From NCBI GenBank assembly GCA_013178305.1, contig JABLXB010000006.1:89921-153920 (forward strand): a DNA stretch of 64,000 bases, read 5' to 3'. The translations under genes were made by a program, and so were the position numbers. Positions 49,615 through 58,978 of this stretch are shown piece after piece. The notes beneath the pieces are model-generated. The model had not been told where the DNA came from. It saw only the letters and a program-made list of their open reading frames with translations, and did not search any database. The DNA is from Bacillota bacterium (GTDB taxonomy: Bacteria; Bacillota; Sulfobacillia; JABLXB01). Numbering within the stretch: the first letter of the stretch is position 1; each line of letters begins with the position of its first letter.

Positions 49615-51432
49615 CTACCTCCTGCCAAATCGTCTCTCCAGTTCGCCGATGCCTAGTTCGATCACGGTCGGCCTGCCGTGGGGGCACCTCAACGGATCCG
49701 AAGTCGCCGCGAGGTCGCGCAGGAGCTGCGCGGCCTCGAACTCCGAAAGGCTGCTTCCCGCCCTCACGGCTGAGTGGCATGCGGCCAGCGCGCGAGCGGC
49801 CAGTTCCACGGGACTCCGGCCGTGCGGCGCCGCCGACGCCGCCTGTACAACGCTGAGGAGCAGCCCGCGAGTGTGCGTCGAGTCGAAGCCCGACGGGATG
49901 CCCCTGAGCAGTAGGGTATTATTGCCGAAAGGCTCGACATTGAACCCCATTTCACGCAGCGTATCAAGTACATCGAGCGCCGCCTCATATTCGCCCGGCG
50001 GCAGGTCGACGACCTCGGGGACGACCAGCGTCTGGCTGGCAACGGGCTCTTCCCTGCGCGCGTACCGCTCGAACGCCACCCGTTCGTGCGCCGCATGCTG
50101 GTCGATAATGCATAAGCTTCGGGGCCCCTCCGCCAGGATGTAGGAGTCGAATACCTGCCCGACCACGCGGAGCCCGGCAAGGGGGCCCGCTGCGGGCCCA
50201 GGGACGGGGCCGGGAGGCAGTGGCTCGCCTCCGGCAGCGCTGTGACTGCGCTCAGGCGGCCCGTATGCCGCGACTGCCTCGCGGCCTGACCACGCGAGGC
50301 CCGCGCTTGCGCCCGCCGTTGAGTCGTTCGACTGTACTCCGCCAGGGCCTTCGCGAACCCATCCGGTTCCGGTGGAGGCCCGTGCCGTCGACGGGCCTGC
50401 GATTTCGACGCCGTTACACGCGGAGAGCGCCGCCCGCACTGCGGCGTAAACCGCACGCTTCACGTCAATCTCGCGGGATATCCTGACCTCGGTCTTCTGG
50501 GGGTGGACGTTCACATCCACCCATGCGGGCGGGAGCAGGATGTTCACGAAGAAAACGGGGTAGCGCCGCCCGTGTATCAGGCCGGAATATGCCTCCTCGA
50601 TGGCAGCGCGTATGGATGGGGATCGCACGTGCCTCGAGTTGATGAATATGTACTGGATAGACCTGGCGCCGCGGGCGGTCCCGGGGTCGCCCGCGTACCC
50701 GCCTATCCGAACGCCGTCGCCGGCCGCCGGGCTGGCGGGCGTCCCGCCCCCGAGCGCGAGCATCCGGTCCGCCAGCTGGGTGCCGTACAGGGAGGCGATA
50801 GCGTCTTTCAGAAAGCCGGTCCCCTGCGTCCTCATCACCACGTTACCGTCCACGCCGAGGCTGAAGGCGACGCCGGGGTTTCCCAGCGCCAGCGCGTAAA
50901 GGGCGTCGGTAATCCGCGCCGACTCGGCGTCATCGCTCTTGAGGAACTTGAGTCTCGCAGGGACGTTGAAGAACAGGTTACCCGCCTCGACTGTCGTTCC
51001 GGGGGGCGCCGCGCACTCCTCCGAGGAAACCAGCCTCCCCCATTCCACCACCACCAGCGTGCCCGACGGGGAATCCGACGGGCGCGTCCTGAGCTCAACT
51101 CGCGAAACAGCGGCGATGCTGGCGAGCGCCTCCCCGCGGAAGCCCATGGTACTCACACCCGCGATGTCCTCCACCCGACGTATCTTGGAGGTGGCGTGTC
51201 TGGAGAACGCGAGCACGGCGTCGTCCCCGGGCATGCCGCTCCCGTTGTCGGTCACGCGGATGAGACGCCTCCCTCCCGCCTGGACAACGACCGCGATCCT
51301 CGTGGCGCCGGCATCGAGCGCGTTCTCCACAAGCTCCTTCACCGCCGACGCGGGGCGCTCGACCACCTCGCCCGCGGCTATTTTGCTGGCTGTTACCTCA
51401 TCGAGTACGGCTATCCTGCCCAGGTGACACAC
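49615..51432 (-). CDS. mutL: DNA mismatch repair protein MutL
   Basis: The 605-residue protein has a GHKL ATPase N terminus (VVERPASAVKELVENALDAGAT, DNGSGM, STMGFRGEALASI), an NVHPQKTEVRI linker to the transducer domain, and a Pro/Gly-rich spacer around residues 340-430. The C-terminal endonuclease domain has the DQHAAHERVAFE metal motif and CPHGRP. It is therefore a nicking-competent MutL, as expected in bacteria lacking MutH. It sits between mutS and miaA with short spacings. Confidence 0.96.
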   Translation of the reverse strand: MCHLGRIAVLDEVTASKIAAGEVVERPASAVKELVENALDAGATRIAVVVQAGGRRLIRVTDNGSGMPGDDAVLAFSRHATSKIRRVEDIAGVSTMGFRGEALASIAAVSRVELRTRPSDSPSGTLVVVEWGRLVSSEECAAPPGTTVEAGNLFFNVPARLKFLKSDDAESARITDALYALALGNPGVAFSLGVDGNVVMRTQGTGFLKDAIASLYGTQLADRMLALGGGTPASPAAGDGVRIGGYAGDPGTARGARSIQYIFINSRHVRSPSIRAAIEEAYSGLIHGRRYPVFFVNILLPPAWVDVNVHPQKTEVRISREIDVKRAVYAAVRAALSACNGVEIAGPSTARASTGTGWVREGPGGVQSNDSTAGASAGLAWSGREAVAAYGPPERSHSAAGGEPLPPGPVPGPAAGPLAGLRVVGQVFDSYILAEGPRSLCIIDQHAAHERVAFERYARREEPVASQTLVVPEVVDLPPGEYEAALDVLDTLREMGFNVEPFGNNTLLLRGIPSGFDSTHTRGLLLSVVQAASAAPHGRSPVELAARALAACHSAVRAGSSLSEFEAAQLLRDLAATSDPLRCPHGRPTVIELGIGELERRFGRR

Positions 51433-51469
51433 CCCCTGTCCGACCCCAGCCGCGCGCTTGGCGCGGGGG

Positions 51470-54184
51470 TCACCCGGATTCCTTCAGGGTCTTCTGCATC
51501 TCAGAAAGCCTCGCGAGCGATTCCATGGGGGTCATGTTGTTGACGTCCGCGCCCCTGATCGCGGCGAGGACTTCCGCCTCCGCCGGAGTGAGGCGTTCGG
51601 CAGAGTCCGGGCCGGCCGGATCCTCGCCGCCCGCGCCACCGGCAGATCTTTCGCCGCCTCCAGCAGCGGCTGCCGTCTCCAGCAGCGATATCTGGCGAGG
51701 CCTCGAGGGGCTCTGCTCCTCCAGCGACCTGAGGATGACTTGCGCCCGTCTTATGACTTCCCGCGGTAATCCCGCCATCCGCGCGACATTGACGCCGTAA
51801 CTCCTGTCGACGCTGCCCGGGGTCAACCGGTAGAGGAACGTGAGTTCACCGTTCTTCTCCACCGCCGTGACGTGGAAGTTCCTCACCGCGGCGAGACGAC
51901 GTTCGACCTGCGCAAGCTCGTGGTAGTGGGTGGTGAACAGCGTCAGGCACCCGACCTCGTCGTGAAGGTACTCGAGCGCCGCCTGGGCGAGCGCCATGCC
52001 GTCGTAAGTGCTGGTGCCACGCCCGAGCTCGTCCACGAGCACGAGGCTGCGCGCCGTCGCCGAGTTGAGAATGCCGGCTACCTCGCTGAGTTCGACCATG
52101 AAGGTACTGCGCCCGCCGGACAGGTCCTCGTAGGAGCCCGTCCGATAGAACACCGCATCGAGCAGGCCGATTGTGGCGGCGGCAGCCGGGACGTATGAAC
52201 CTATGTGAGCCATGAGTGCGATCAGGCCGGTAGTCGCCAGGATCGTCGACTTGCCGGCCATGTTGGGTCCCGTGATCAGGAGCACCCGCTGACCGGCGGC
52301 GTCGAGGCCGATATCGTTGGGGACGAACCTCTCGGGGCCGAGTACCTTCTCGAGGACCGGGTGGCGCCCGTCCTTTATCGAAATGACCGCTTCGTCAAGG
52401 ACCGCGGGCCTCGAGTATCCGCATTCCGCCGCCACTTCCGCCAGGGACGCCAGGCAGTCCGCCTCTGCGACAGCCCTGGCCCTCTTCTGGATCTCGGCGC
52501 ACCGCGCGGCCACCCTGTCGCGAACGTCGCAGAAGATCCCGTACTCGAGTTCCGACAGGTTTTGCTGCGCACCCAGCACCTGCGACTCCCTGTCCTTCAG
52601 TTCGGGTGTGACGAATCGCTCGGCGTCGGTCAGCGTCTGTCTCCGGATGTAATGCGGCGGCACGAGGTGAAGGTTCGGCCGCGTTACCTCTATGTAGTAC
52701 CCGAATACCTTGTTGAAACCCACCTTCAGCGACTTGATCCCCGTGGCCTCACGTTCGGACTGTTCGAGCCGCGAGATCCAGCTCTTGCCGTCCCTTGAAG
52801 AGGACCTCAGGGAGTCCACAGTCGCGTCATAGCCGTCCCTTATCAACCCGCCATCCCGGAGCGTCATCGGCGGGTCCTCAATGATAGCGCGGGCAATCAA
52901 CCCCGAGACGTCCTCCAGAGGGGCGATGGCCTCGACGATCTGCCTGATGAGGGCGGGCGGCCCGGCTTCCCCGAGCGACCGGAGCAGGAACGACCGTATT
53001 TCCCCCAGTGTTTCGAGCGATTGCGCGAGCGCGACGAGGTCCCTGGCGTTGGCCGACCCCGTGGACACTCGCCCGGCTATCCGCTCCATGTCGTATACCT
53101 GACGGAGGCTTTCCCGCAGGCGCATGCGTATCTGAGGGCTGTCGACAAGGAAGCCCACGGCGTTCAGCCGCTCCTCAACAGCGGCGACATTGCGCAGGGG
53201 CCTCTCGATCCAGGCCGTGATGGTCCGGGCGCCCATGGCCGTCACGGTCCTGTCGAGCACCCACAGCAACGTCGCGCGTCGCGACCCGTCCTGGTCCCGC
53301 CTGACAAGCTCGAGGTTGCGCCTGGTGGATGGGTCGATCGACACATAGTCGCCCGCGCGGTATACCCGCACCGAGGATAGCTGGGCGACCGTAGACTTCT
53401 GCGTCTCCCGCACGTAGCGCAGCAGGGCGCCGGCAGCCGAGACCGCCGCGGGCATACCGTCGAGGCCGAAACCGGAGACAGACGCCACCCCGAACTGCCG
53501 CATCATCGTCGAAGCCGCCTCATCGGGGGCAAATGCCCTCTCCTCGTACACTGTCACGATCGACGCGGGGCACTGCTGCCTAAACGTCCTGATTGCGGGG
53601 TCGTTCTGCAGCGCCATGGGGACCAGGACCTCCGAGGGCGTAACCCTGAGGAGCTCGGGCAGAGCCGCGGACGCCACGGCAGCGCCCGCCGCCCCGGCGT
53701 CCGGTTCCACCTGGGTCGTGAAGAATTCCCCGGTCGAGACGTCGGCGAATGCAACGCCGGCAACGGTTCGCCTGCCTCCCCCCCGGATGAGAGATACCGA
53801 GGCGATGTAGTTGTTTCGCCTCTCGTCGAGCATCTCCCCGTCCGTAACGGTTCCGGGGGTGATGACCCTGACTACCTCGCGGTTAACCAGGCCTTTTGCG
53901 GTCCGCGGATCCTCAACCTGTTCGCACACCGCGATCCTGTAACCCTTCGAGATGAGCCGCGATATGTATTGAGTCGAGGCGTGGTGCGGGATACCGCACA
54001 TCGGAGCCCTCTCGCCTCTCCCCGCGTCCCTTCCTGTAAGAACCAGCTCCAGCTCGCGCGACGCCACCTCGGCGTCCTCGTAGAAAAGCTCGTAGAAGTC
54101 CCCGAGCCTGAAGAAGAGGAGCATGCCGGGGTACTGCCGCTTTATGTCCTTGTACTGTCTCAGCATGGGTGTCGTGGCGTCCAC
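51470..54184 (-). CDS. mutS: DNA mismatch repair protein MutS
   Basis: The 904-residue protein shows the mismatch-reading FFRLGDFYELF (Phe-X-Glu) near residue 30, the lever and clamp domains, and the ATPase: GPNMAGKST, DELGRGTSTYDG and TTHYHELAQ. The C-terminal 100 residues include a Gly/Ala-rich insert and end LARLSEMQKTL. GTG 54184 has GGGAGGGG upstream; a frame open to 54448 adds only implausible sequence. It is divergent from the second LIV operon. Confidence 0.95.
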   Translation of the reverse strand: MDATTPMLRQYKDIKRQYPGMLLFFRLGDFYELFYEDAEVASRELELVLTGRDAGRGERAPMCGIPHHASTQYISRLISKGYRIAVCEQVEDPRTAKGLVNREVVRVITPGTVTDGEMLDERRNNYIASVSLIRGGGRRTVAGVAFADVSTGEFFTTQVEPDAGAAGAAVASAALPELLRVTPSEVLVPMALQNDPAIRTFRQQCPASIVTVYEERAFAPDEAASTMMRQFGVASVSGFGLDGMPAAVSAAGALLRYVRETQKSTVAQLSSVRVYRAGDYVSIDPSTRRNLELVRRDQDGSRRATLLWVLDRTVTAMGARTITAWIERPLRNVAAVEERLNAVGFLVDSPQIRMRLRESLRQVYDMERIAGRVSTGSANARDLVALAQSLETLGEIRSFLLRSLGEAGPPALIRQIVEAIAPLEDVSGLIARAIIEDPPMTLRDGGLIRDGYDATVDSLRSSSRDGKSWISRLEQSEREATGIKSLKVGFNKVFGYYIEVTRPNLHLVPPHYIRRQTLTDAERFVTPELKDRESQVLGAQQNLSELEYGIFCDVRDRVAARCAEIQKRARAVAEADCLASLAEVAAECGYSRPAVLDEAVISIKDGRHPVLEKVLGPERFVPNDIGLDAAGQRVLLITGPNMAGKSTILATTGLIALMAHIGSYVPAAAATIGLLDAVFYRTGSYEDLSGGRSTFMVELSEVAGILNSATARSLVLVDELGRGTSTYDGMALAQAALEYLHDEVGCLTLFTTHYHELAQVERRLAAVRNFHVTAVEKNGELTFLYRLTPGSVDRSYGVNVARMAGLPREVIRRAQVILRSLEEQSPSRPRQISLLETAAAAGGGERSAGGAGGEDPAGPDSAERLTPAEAEVLAAIRGADVNNMTPMESLARLSEMQKTLKESG

Positions 54185-54265
54185 TTTACCCCTCCCGCCA
54201 GGCCGTGAATTCTGCCCGTGTCCACGAAAAACCTCTTGGGGCGGCAGCGCAAGGAGGAATTCGGG

Positions 54266-54289
54266 ATGAGTTGGCAGAATGTTGCCTGA
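54266..54289 (+). other. Seven-codon leader ORF with a strong Shine-Dalgarno sequence
   Basis: AAGGAGG (54251-54257) lies eight bases before ATG-AGT-TGG-CAG-AAT-GTT-GCC-TGA, predicting the peptide MSWQNVA. A GGGGC-CATA-GCCCC hairpin (54304-54317) and the binding-protein ribosome site follow. It may be a leader peptide affecting expression of the LIV operon, or chance. Confidence 0.35.
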
Positions 54290-54341
54290 TCGAGAACAGA
54301 AAAGGGGCCATAGCCCCGAGAAAGTACAGGAGGTGCAGAAC

Positions 54342-55523
54342 GTGGGTTTTCGGGGGTCATCTAGTCTCAAAGCGGCCGCCTTCGCTCTCGTCACCGTGAT
54401 GCTTGCCGGCGTGCTCAGCGGCTGCGGCGGGGGATCATCCGAGATCAAGATCGGGTGCTTCTATCCGCTGACGGGCGCCAACGCGGCAAAGGGGCAGTTC
54501 AACAAGAACGGAACCCAGCTCGCGATCGACGACATCAACGCCGCCGGAGGACTCCTCGGCAAGAAGGTCGTTCCCGTGTACGAGGACACCCAGTCCAAGA
54601 AGGAGAACGTCCCGAACGTCGTCCGCAAGCTAATCGAGCAGGACAAGGCCGTCGCGCTCATGGGCGAGGTCGCCAGCTCCAACTCGATCGCTGCCGGCCC
54701 CGTCGTGAAGCAGCTCAAGGTCCCAGCCATTGCGCCGACGTCCACCAACCCGAAGGTCGTTATGGACCCCGAAGATGTGACCAAACTGAACCCATTCTAC
54801 TTCCGCGCCTGCTTCATCGACCCGCTGCAGGGCGCCGTCCTCGCGAACTTCGTCTCGAAGAACCTTAACAAGACGAAGGCGGCCCTCCTCTACAACATAG
54901 CGCAGGATTACAACAAGGGACTTGCCCAGTTCTTCAAGGAGAGGTTCCAGAAGAACGGCGGCACGATCATCGCCGAAGAGACCTATCCCGACCAAACCCA
55001 GGACTTCAAGCCGCAGCTCACCAAGATCAAGGAAGCCAATCCTGAAGCAATCATCATTCCCAACACCTACGCCGAGAACGGCCTCATACTGAGGCAGGCG
55101 AAGGAACTCGGGATTAATGCCATCTTCCTCGCCGGCGACGCGTCGCACGCGCCGAAACTGATCGAGATCGGCGGCGACGGAGCGGAAGGCGTGTACCTCA
55201 CCACTCTGTACGCGCCGGACGACCCCGACCCCAAGGCGCAGGCTTTCGCCAAGAAGTACCGCGATAAGTTCAAGGAGGAGCCGAACAGCAACGCGTGCTT
55301 CTCCTATGAGGCAATGATGGTCATCGGCGAGGCGGTCAAGAAGGCCGGCAAGGCCGAGCCCCAGGCGATCCGCGATGCCATGGAGAACGTCAAGGACATC
55401 GAGGTTCCCTCGGGTAAGTTCACCATGGACCCAAAGACCCACAACCCGCTCAACAAACCGGTCGTCGTCATCCAGGTCAAGGGCAACGGGTTCGTGTTCG
55501 TGACTAAGGTGACGCCGGAGTAA
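54342..55523 (+). CDS. livK: LIV-type ABC transporter substrate-binding lipoprotein, second operon
   Basis: The 393-residue lipoprotein has a signal ending VLSGC (Cys at about residue 29). The binding fold includes IKIGCFYPLTGANAAKG, DDINAAGGLLGKKVVPVYEDTQSKKE and AVALMGEVASSNSIA. It differs clearly from the protein encoded at 2660, so it should bind another ligand. GTG 54342 has AGGAGG eight bases upstream, and a longer frame from 54279 lacks support. A strong hairpin follows its stop. Confidence 0.94.
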   Translation: MGFRGSSSLKAAAFALVTVMLAGVLSGCGGGSSEIKIGCFYPLTGANAAKGQFNKNGTQLAIDDINAAGGLLGKKVVPVYEDTQSKKENVPNVVRKLIEQDKAVALMGEVASSNSIAAGPVVKQLKVPAIAPTSTNPKVVMDPEDVTKLNPFYFRACFIDPLQGAVLANFVSKNLNKTKAALLYNIAQDYNKGLAQFFKERFQKNGGTIIAEETYPDQTQDFKPQLTKIKEANPEAIIIPNTYAENGLILRQAKELGINAIFLAGDASHAPKLIEIGGDGAEGVYLTTLYAPDDPDPKAQAFAKKYRDKFKEEPNSNACFSYEAMMVIGEAVKKAGKAEPQAIRDAMENVKDIEVPSGKFTMDPKTHNPLNKPVVVIQVKGNGFVFVTKVTPE

Positions 55524-55538
55524 CACAAGTGATTGGTG

Positions 55539-55565
55539 ACCGGGCCCCGACTCGCGGGGCCCGGT
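55539..55565 (+). terminator. Intra-operon hairpin after the second binding-protein gene
   Basis: ACCGGGCCCCG (55539-55549) pairs exactly with CGGGGCCCGGT (55555-55565) around five bases. It is placed like the hairpin at 3859-3883, between binding protein and livH, and likely sets the ratio of binding protein to permease. Confidence 0.7.
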
Positions 55566-55602
55566 ATTCCATTATGGCAATACCTCAAAGGAGCCCACAC
55601 TA

Positions 55603-56487
55603 ATGAAGGAGTTCACGCAGCAACTCTTGAACGGCCTCGCGATAGGCAGCGTTTATGCCCTGGTGGCCGTCGGGTATACCCTTGTGTTCGGCGTGCTCCG
55701 GTTCATCAACTTCGCCCACGGCAGCGTCCTGACGTTCGCCGCGTACGTCTCGCTGTTCGGGATGCTTGCCTTGAAGCTCCCGTTCGCGGTCGCTTTCGGG
55801 GGCAGCCTTGTGGTAAGCGGGCTCTTCTCCATCATGGTGGAAAGGCAGGCGTACAGGCCCCTTCGCCTGCAGGGCGCGCCCAATCTCAACTTACTGATCA
55901 CCTCTATCGGCGTGTCGCTTCTCGTGGAAAACGCAATAATCGTGTTTTACAGCGCGGATTTCTTCGTGTTCCCGAAAGTCCTGAGTTCTTCAACGATTTC
56001 CCTCGGAGGGGTGGCCACGATCCCCCCCGTTGACCTGCTCCTCACGGGCGTGGCGATTACACTGATGGTCCTGCTGTACGTTTTTGTCAACTACACCAAG
56101 ATGGGTGTGGCTATACAGGCGCTCGCGTACGACCGCGACGCGGCCGCGCTGATGGGGATCAACATCAACCTGGCCATCGCTTACACCTTCTTCATAGCCG
56201 GGACGATGGCGTCCGCCGCCGGCGTGCTCATCGGTATGAAGTTCAACGTGAACCCGTACCTCGGCGGGTTGTTCGGGGTGAAGTCGTTCGCCGCGGCCGT
56301 CGTTGGTGGCATCGGCAGTATCCCGGGCTCATACCTGGGCGGCTACCTCATCGGGATCCTCGAGACAATGGGCGCCGGCTACGTATCGTCCAACTACAAG
56401 GACGCCATAGCATTCGTGCTGCTCGTTTTGATACTGCTTTTCAAGCCCAGCGGTCTGCTCGGCCGGGGGTTACAGGAAAAGGTGTGA
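55603..56487 (+). CDS. livH: LIV-type permease LivH, second operon
   Basis: The 294-residue membrane protein has NGLAIGSVYALVAVGYTLVFGVLRFINFAHGSVL near its start and the ATPase-contact loop ALAYDRDAAALMGININLA. It is the LivH half of the channel. CTCAAAGGAGCCC precedes ATG 55603. The next gene starts five bases after its stop. Confidence 0.95.
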   Translation: MKEFTQQLLNGLAIGSVYALVAVGYTLVFGVLRFINFAHGSVLTFAAYVSLFGMLALKLPFAVAFGGSLVVSGLFSIMVERQAYRPLRLQGAPNLNLLITSIGVSLLVENAIIVFYSADFFVFPKVLSSSTISLGGVATIPPVDLLLTGVAITLMVLLYVFVNYTKMGVAIQALAYDRDAAALMGININLAIAYTFFIAGTMASAAGVLIGMKFNVNPYLGGLFGVKSFAAAVVGGIGSIPGSYLGGYLIGILETMGAGYVSSNYKDAIAFVLLVLILLFKPSGLLGRGLQEKV

Positions 56488-56491
56488 CGAC

Positions 56492-57529
56492 ATGAGCGTA
56501 AACGGATCGAAGGCCTTCGCAAGGGGGCTGACGACGCTGGCTGTACTCGTCGTCGGCGCCTGGGTGCTCGGGTCGCTGCTCCAGGCGACCCTCCCGAACT
56601 ACTTCACCGGAATACTCACGTTCGTGGCAATAAACTCCGTGCTCGCCCTGAGCTGGAATCTGGTGTCCGGCTTCACCGGGCAGTTCAGCCTCGGCCACGC
56701 CGGCTTCATGGCGGTCGGCGGTTACACGTCCGCCATTCTAATGGTCCGGCTGAAGCTGCCATTCGTGGTTTCGTTCGTCTCAGGCGGGATCTTCGCCGGG
56801 GTACTCGGCTTCCTCGTAGGGTTTCCCTCGCTCCGGCTTGCCGGCGATTACCTGGCCATCGTCACTCTCGGCTTCCAGTACATCATGTTGGCCGTGCTCA
56901 ACAACACGACTGATTTGACCGGTGGCGGGCTCGGGATGGCCGGCGTTCCGTTCAGGACGTATCTGCCCGTTGCCTCCCTGACCCTTGTTTGCACACTGTG
57001 GTTGCTCTCCAACGTCGTACATTCCAAACAGGGGCGCTGCTTCGTGGCGGTCAAGGAAGACGACATCGCAGCGCAGTCGGTCGGCATTAACACCACCTAC
57101 TACAAGGTGCTCGCGTTCATCATATCGTCGTTCTTCGCCGGTTTGGGCGGCGCGCTGCTCGGGCACTTCACCATGTACCTGCACCCCGACATATTCAACT
57201 ACCTCAAGTCGATTGAATCGGTCTCCATGGTCATTCTCGGGGGCCTCGGCAGCCTGACCGGTTCCATAGTCGGCGCAATCTGCATCACGCTGGTACCTGA
57301 GGTGTTCAGGAACCTCGCCACGCTCGCGTCGAGGATCGGCCTCACCGAGGCCGGCGATTTCCTGAGGCGCGGCTGGATGGTGTTCTACGCCCTCCTCTTC
57401 CTCATCATGATGCTGGCGAGGCCCAAGGGCCTCATGGGTGGCCGCGAACTCACCTGGGCCGGCCTGCGCTCGCTGGCCGGCGGCTTCGCCGGTGGAAAGG
57501 GGGGTAGGCAGTGGCCGTCCTCGAAGTAA
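56492..57529 (+). CDS. livM: LIV-type permease LivM, second operon
   Basis: The 345-residue protein has [45 protein letters not shown] and the [26 protein letters not shown] contact loop, all LivM features. Its 3' end overlaps the livG start by 19 bases. It completes the membrane channel with the LivH protein. Confidence 0.95.
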   Translation: MSVNGSKAFARGLTTLAVLVVGAWVLGSLLQATLPNYFTGILTFVAINSVLALSWNLVSGFTGQFSLGHAGFMAVGGYTSAILMVRLKLPFVVSFVSGGIFAGVLGFLVGFPSLRLAGDYLAIVTLGFQYIMLAVLNNTTDLTGGGLGMAGVPFRTYLPVASLTLVCTLWLLSNVVHSKQGRCFVAVKEDDIAAQSVGINTTYYKVLAFIISSFFAGLGGALLGHFTMYLHPDIFNYLKSIESVSMVILGGLGSLTGSIVGAICITLVPEVFRNLATLASRIGLTEAGDFLRRGWMVFYALLFLIMMLARPKGLMGGRELTWAGLRSLAGGFAGGKGGRQWPSSK

Positions 57530-58284
57530 GGGGTCTCACGATAAGGTTCGGCGGGCTGGTCGCTGTCAACGACGTCTCGCTCGACGTTGACGAAGGGAAG
57601 ATCATCGGGCTGATAGGGCCGAACGGCGCCGGCAAGACCACGATCTTCAATCTCATAACCGGTGTCTACACCCCCACGAAGGGCGAAGTCAGGTACCGCG
57701 GCAGGAGCCTGGTCGGGTTAAAGCCGTACCAGGTAGCCCACCTTGGCGCGGTGCGCACGTTCCAGAACATCAGATTATTCAAGAACCTCACAGTATACGA
57801 GAACGTGAGGACCGCCGCGCACGCGGCAGCGAACTACTCGCTCCTGGACGGCTTCCTGCACACGCCGAAGTACCACAAGTACGAGTCGGAGCTCGACGAC
57901 TGGTCGCGGAAGCTCCTCAAGATGCTCAACCTGGACTCCAGGGCCTCCGACGTCGCGTCGAGCCTTCCGTACGGCCTGCAACGCCGCCTGGAGATCGCCA
58001 GGGCGCTGGCACTGAAACCCGAGCTCCTGCTGCTGGATGAACCGGCCGCCGGCATGAACCCATACGAGTGCCGCGACCTGATATCGTTCATCAGGGAGAT
58101 CCGCGGGCAGTTCGACCTGACCATATTCATAATCGAGCATCACATGGACGTGATCATGAGCATTTCCGACAGGATGTACGTCCTGAACTTCGGACAGCTG
58201 TTAGCCGAGGGCACGCCGGCCGAGATCCAGGGCAATCCGCGCGTCATCGAGGCTTACCTCGGGGAGGAGGAACGTGATGCTTAA
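57511..58284 (+). CDS. livG: LIV-type ATP-binding protein LivG, second operon
   Basis: The 257-residue ATPase shows [61 protein letters not shown] and IEHHMD. It begins at GTG 57511 behind AAGGGGGG, inside the end of livM. It is one of the two nucleotide-binding subunits. Confidence 0.95.
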   Translation: MAVLEVRGLTIRFGGLVAVNDVSLDVDEGKIIGLIGPNGAGKTTIFNLITGVYTPTKGEVRYRGRSLVGLKPYQVAHLGAVRTFQNIRLFKNLTVYENVRTAAHAAANYSLLDGFLHTPKYHKYESELDDWSRKLLKMLNLDSRASDVASSLPYGLQRRLEIARALALKPELLLLDEPAAGMNPYECRDLISFIREIRGQFDLTIFIIEHHMDVIMSISDRMYVLNFGQLLAEGTPAEIQGNPRVIEAYLGEEERDA

Positions 58285-58978
58285 GGTCGAGAGTCTCAAC
58301 GTCTACTACGGCGGCATCCACGCCCTCGACGACGTCTCTCTCGAGGTCAGGCCGGGCGAAGTCGTGACCATAATCGGCGCGAACGGCGCCGGGAAGAGTA
58401 CCCTCCTGAGGACCATATCGGGCCTGGTAAAGGTGAGCTCCGGTGACGTTACCTTCCTGGAGAAGACGATCGTGGGGGTGCCGTCCCACGAGATCGTGGC
58501 CCGCGGCATAGCCCACGCTCCGGAGGGCAGGCGCATATTCGGAAACCTGACGGTCAAACACAACCTGAAACTGGGCGCATTCCTCCGGAAGGATCAGGAC
58601 CAGATCGGCCGGGACATGGAGCGCGTGTTCCGCCTGTTCCCCCGCCTGAAAGAGCGCGAGACCCAGCTGGCGGGCACACTCTCAGGCGGCGAGCAGCAGA
58701 TGCTGTGCATAGGCAGGGCGCTCATGTCGGCGCCGAAGCTGCTGCTCCTCGACGAGCCCTCGATGGGTCTCGCGCCCGTGCTCGTACAGGAGATATACCG
58801 CGAGGTGCACAAGCTCCGCGAGGAGGTGACGATACTCCTCGTCGAGCAGAACGCCTACCAGGCGTTGCGGGCGGCCGACAGGGGCTACGTGCTCGAGACG
58901 GGGCGAATCGTCATGGAAGGCCCGTGCGAGCAGATCAGGAAAGACCCGGAGGTGAAGAAGGCTTACCTGGGAGGCTAG
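58277..58978 (+). CDS. livF: LIV-type ATP-binding protein LivF, second operon
   Basis: The 233-residue ATPase has GANGAGKST, HAPEGRRIFGNLTVKHNL, LSGGEQQMLCIGRAL, LLLLDEPSMGLAP and VEQNAY. ATG 58277 follows GGAGGAACGTG and overlaps the end of livG by eight bases. Its 3' end overlaps the end of the convergent miaB gene by 44 bases, an unusually large tail overlap. Confidence 0.95.
   Translation: MLKVESLNVYYGGIHALDDVSLEVRPGEVVTIIGANGAGKSTLLRTISGLVKVSSGDVTFLEKTIVGVPSHEIVARGIAHAPEGRRIFGNLTVKHNLKLGAFLRKDQDQIGRDMERVFRLFPRLKERETQLAGTLSGGEQQMLCIGRALMSAPKLLLLDEPSMGLAPVLVQEIYREVHKLREEVTILLVEQNAYQALRAADRGYVLETGRIVMEGPCEQIRKDPEVKKAYLGG

Noticed and set aside
54187-54448. 88-residue N-terminal extension of MutS
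   Set aside because: The added sequence is unlike MutS, and the ribosome-binding site GGGAGGGG points to GTG 54184.
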